Part shown: positions 62,961 through 64,000 of the stretch, one piece after another
How positions within the stretch are numbered: the first letter of the stretch is position 1
Layout: each line of letters begins with the position of its first letter
Origin: Saccharopolyspora kobensis
Lineage (GTDB): Bacteria > Actinomycetota > Actinomycetes > Mycobacteriales > Pseudonocardiaceae
Assembly (NCBI RefSeq): GCF_900108315.1
Contig: NZ_FNVB01000007.1
Span: forward strand, 310,001-374,000
Length of the DNA: 64,000 bases
Direction of reading: 5' to 3'
Made by a program: the position numbers and the translations under genes
The notes under the pieces: model-generated
Databases searched by the model: none
The model's input: the letters and a program-made list of their open reading frames with translations, nothing else
What the model was told of the DNA's origin: nothing

Positions 62961-64000
62961 GTGGAAGAGCTGCCGGTTGTGGTGGTCGGTGCCGGGCCCA
63001 TCGGGCTGGCCGCAGCGGCGCACCTCGCTGAACGCGGATTCGAACCGCTCGTGCTGGAAGCGGCGAGCGAGGTCGGGGCCTCGGTCCGCGAGTGGGGCCA
63101 CGTGCGGCTGTTCTCGCGGTGGGCGGAGCTGGTCGATCCAGCCGCCGTCCGGCTCCTGGAAGCGCGGGGATGGCAACGCCCGGATGCGGCGGGGTACCCG
63201 ACGGGCGCGGACTGGGTTTCGCAGTACCTGGATCCGCTCGCAACCGCCCTCGGTGACCGGGTCCGGCTGGGCGCGCGGGTTGCCGGAGTGGCGCGGCGGG
63301 GCCGGGATCGCGTGGTCGACGCCGGGCGGGACACCGAGCCGCTGACCGTGCACGTGACCACCGCTGGTGGCGAGGAGCTGATCACGGCGCGGGCGGTCGT
63401 CGACGCATCCGGCACCTGGAGCTCGCCGAATCCGCTGGGCGGCGACGGCCTGCCCGCGCTCGGCGAAAGCGCGGCGCGGGAGCGGATCACCTACCAGGTC
63501 CCGGACTTCACCGATGAGCAGGTGCGAGCGCGCTTCGCGGGCAAGCGCGTGGTCATCGCCGGAAGCGGGCACTCGGCGCTGACCGCTCTGGTCGGGCTGG
63601 CGCAGGTCGCCGAAGAAGCGCCGGGCACCGAGATCGTGTGGGTCCTGCGCCGCGGCACGCCGGGCAACGTCTTCGGCGGCGGCGAGGCCGACCAGCTCCC
63701 GGCTCGCGGCGCGCTCGGACTGCGCGCCCGGCAGGCGGCCGAGTCGGGACGCGTCCGGACGATGACGGGGTTCCGCACCGCCTCCGTCGAGCCGGGCGGG
63801 GACGGCCGCCTGGTGCTGACCTCCTTCGACGGGCACAAGACCGATCCGGTCGACGAAGTCGTGGTGCTGACCGGGTTCCGGCCGGATCTGTCGTGGCTGT
63901 CGGAGATCCGCCTCGAACTCGACCCGGTGCTGCAGGCGCCGGTGGCGCTCGCGCCGCTGATCGACCCGAACGTGCACTCCTGCGGCACCGTCTACCCGCA
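62961..64000 (+). CDS. FAD-dependent oxidoreductase of ars locus, truncated by window end
   Basis: At least 346 codons from a GTG at 62961 preceded by AAAGGAGA; the gene runs off the window. FAD-binding VVVVGAGPIGLAAAAHLAERG, a second dinucleotide fold VVIAGSGHSALTALVGLA, and VVVLTGFRPDLSWLSEIRLELD are visible. It ends near NVHSCGTVYP, where this type of flavoprotein continues with a Cys-rich or His-rich end. Similar flavoproteins accompany arsR and arsenic-transport genes in actinobacteria. It is distinct from the ArsO-like gene, though of related fold. Confidence 0.8.
   Translation, partial: MEELPVVVVGAGPIGLAAAAHLAERGFEPLVLEAASEVGASVREWGHVRLFSRWAELVDPAAVRLLEARGWQRPDAAGYPTGADWVSQYLDPLATALGDRVRLGARVAGVARRGRDRVVDAGRDTEPLTVHVTTAGGEELITARAVVDASGTWSSPNPLGGDGLPALGESAARERITYQVPDFTDEQVRARFAGKRVVIAGSGHSALTALVGLAQVAEEAPGTEIVWVLRRGTPGNVFGGGEADQLPARGALGLRARQAAESGRVRTMTGFRTASVEPGGDGRLVLTSFDGHKTDPVDEVVVLTGFRPDLSWLSEIRLELDPVLQAPVALAPLIDPNVHSCGTVYP

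Overview
The window is a chromosomal segment of a high-GC actinomycete. Codon third positions are almost always G or C, GTG starts are common, and the gene types are typical of mycelial Actinobacteria: a DevR/DevS two-component pair, a GarA-like FHA protein beside a PknB-type kinase, a large SARP-NB-ARC-TPR regulator and an HNH/DUF222 protein. A Pseudonocardiaceae genus such as Saccharopolyspora is my best guess. That is an inference from gene style, not a measured identity.

Layout. (1) 1-4040, minus strand: a coupled operon of an XRE-type regulator, a TIR-domain protein, a large protein with a degenerate P-loop, and the first codons of a fourth gene. The TIR protein's C-terminus and the next protein's N-terminus carry the same short motif, as in effector/receptor pairs of bacterial immune systems. 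(2) 4.2-10.1 kb: a SorC-type regulator divergent from a zinc alcohol (polyol) dehydrogenase and a sugar ABC importer without an ATPase. Two identical palindromes lie in the regulator/dehydrogenase region. (3) 10.2-15.9 kb: a Ser/Thr kinase divergent from a GarA-like FHA protein, then DevR- and DevS-like proteins and a DinB-fold protein. (4) 16-21.9 kb: an APH-family kinase, then the most unusual locus. It has three small proteins with a shared leader-like motif (EFLPxRTVMST) and Gly-rich tails, a membrane M50 peptidase with an N-terminal PqqD/RRE-like domain, and a secreted PGRS-like protein. (5) 22-30.5 kb: a TetR/MFS pair with two operators, a PQQ-type beta-propeller, a TetR regulator, an ABC-F plus Vat-like acetyltransferase pair, a protein ending in a ribosomal L7/L12-like domain, and an HU protein. 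(6) 30.6-34 kb: a gene-poor, decayed stretch with a broken response regulator, then an HNH/DUF222 protein and a 45-aa secreted peptide.

(7) 34.2-54.9 kb: a compact biosynthetic cluster of nearly all overlapping plus-strand genes. It contains a C-A-T NRPS, three free carrier proteins, two further adenylating enzymes, a ProA-like reductase, a TrpB2-like PLP enzyme, a BtrK-like PLP decarboxylase, two BtrH/C39-like acyltransferase candidates (one fused to a carrier domain), two acyl-CoA-dehydrogenase-like flavoproteins, an SDR, a PPTase, a flavin reductase and two thioesterase-fold proteins. A CGNR regulator and an MFS exporter close it. The logic resembles butirosin side-chain assembly, with amino acids modified while bound to carrier proteins, but the set matches no pathway I can name. 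Several enzymes lack canonical catalytic residues: the first thioesterase lacks Ser and His, the TrpB2 lacks its Glu and the SDR lacks its Ser.

(8) 55-64 kb: a methyltransferase, a SARP-NB-ARC-TPR regulator that may control the cluster, a GT87 membrane glycosyltransferase, and an arsenic locus. The arsenic locus has an ArsO-like flavoprotein, an ArsR-ArsN fusion, and a divergent flavoprotein cut by the window end.

All assignments come from reading the sequence. No database search was run. No tRNA, rRNA, CRISPR array, insertion sequence or prophage was recognised.
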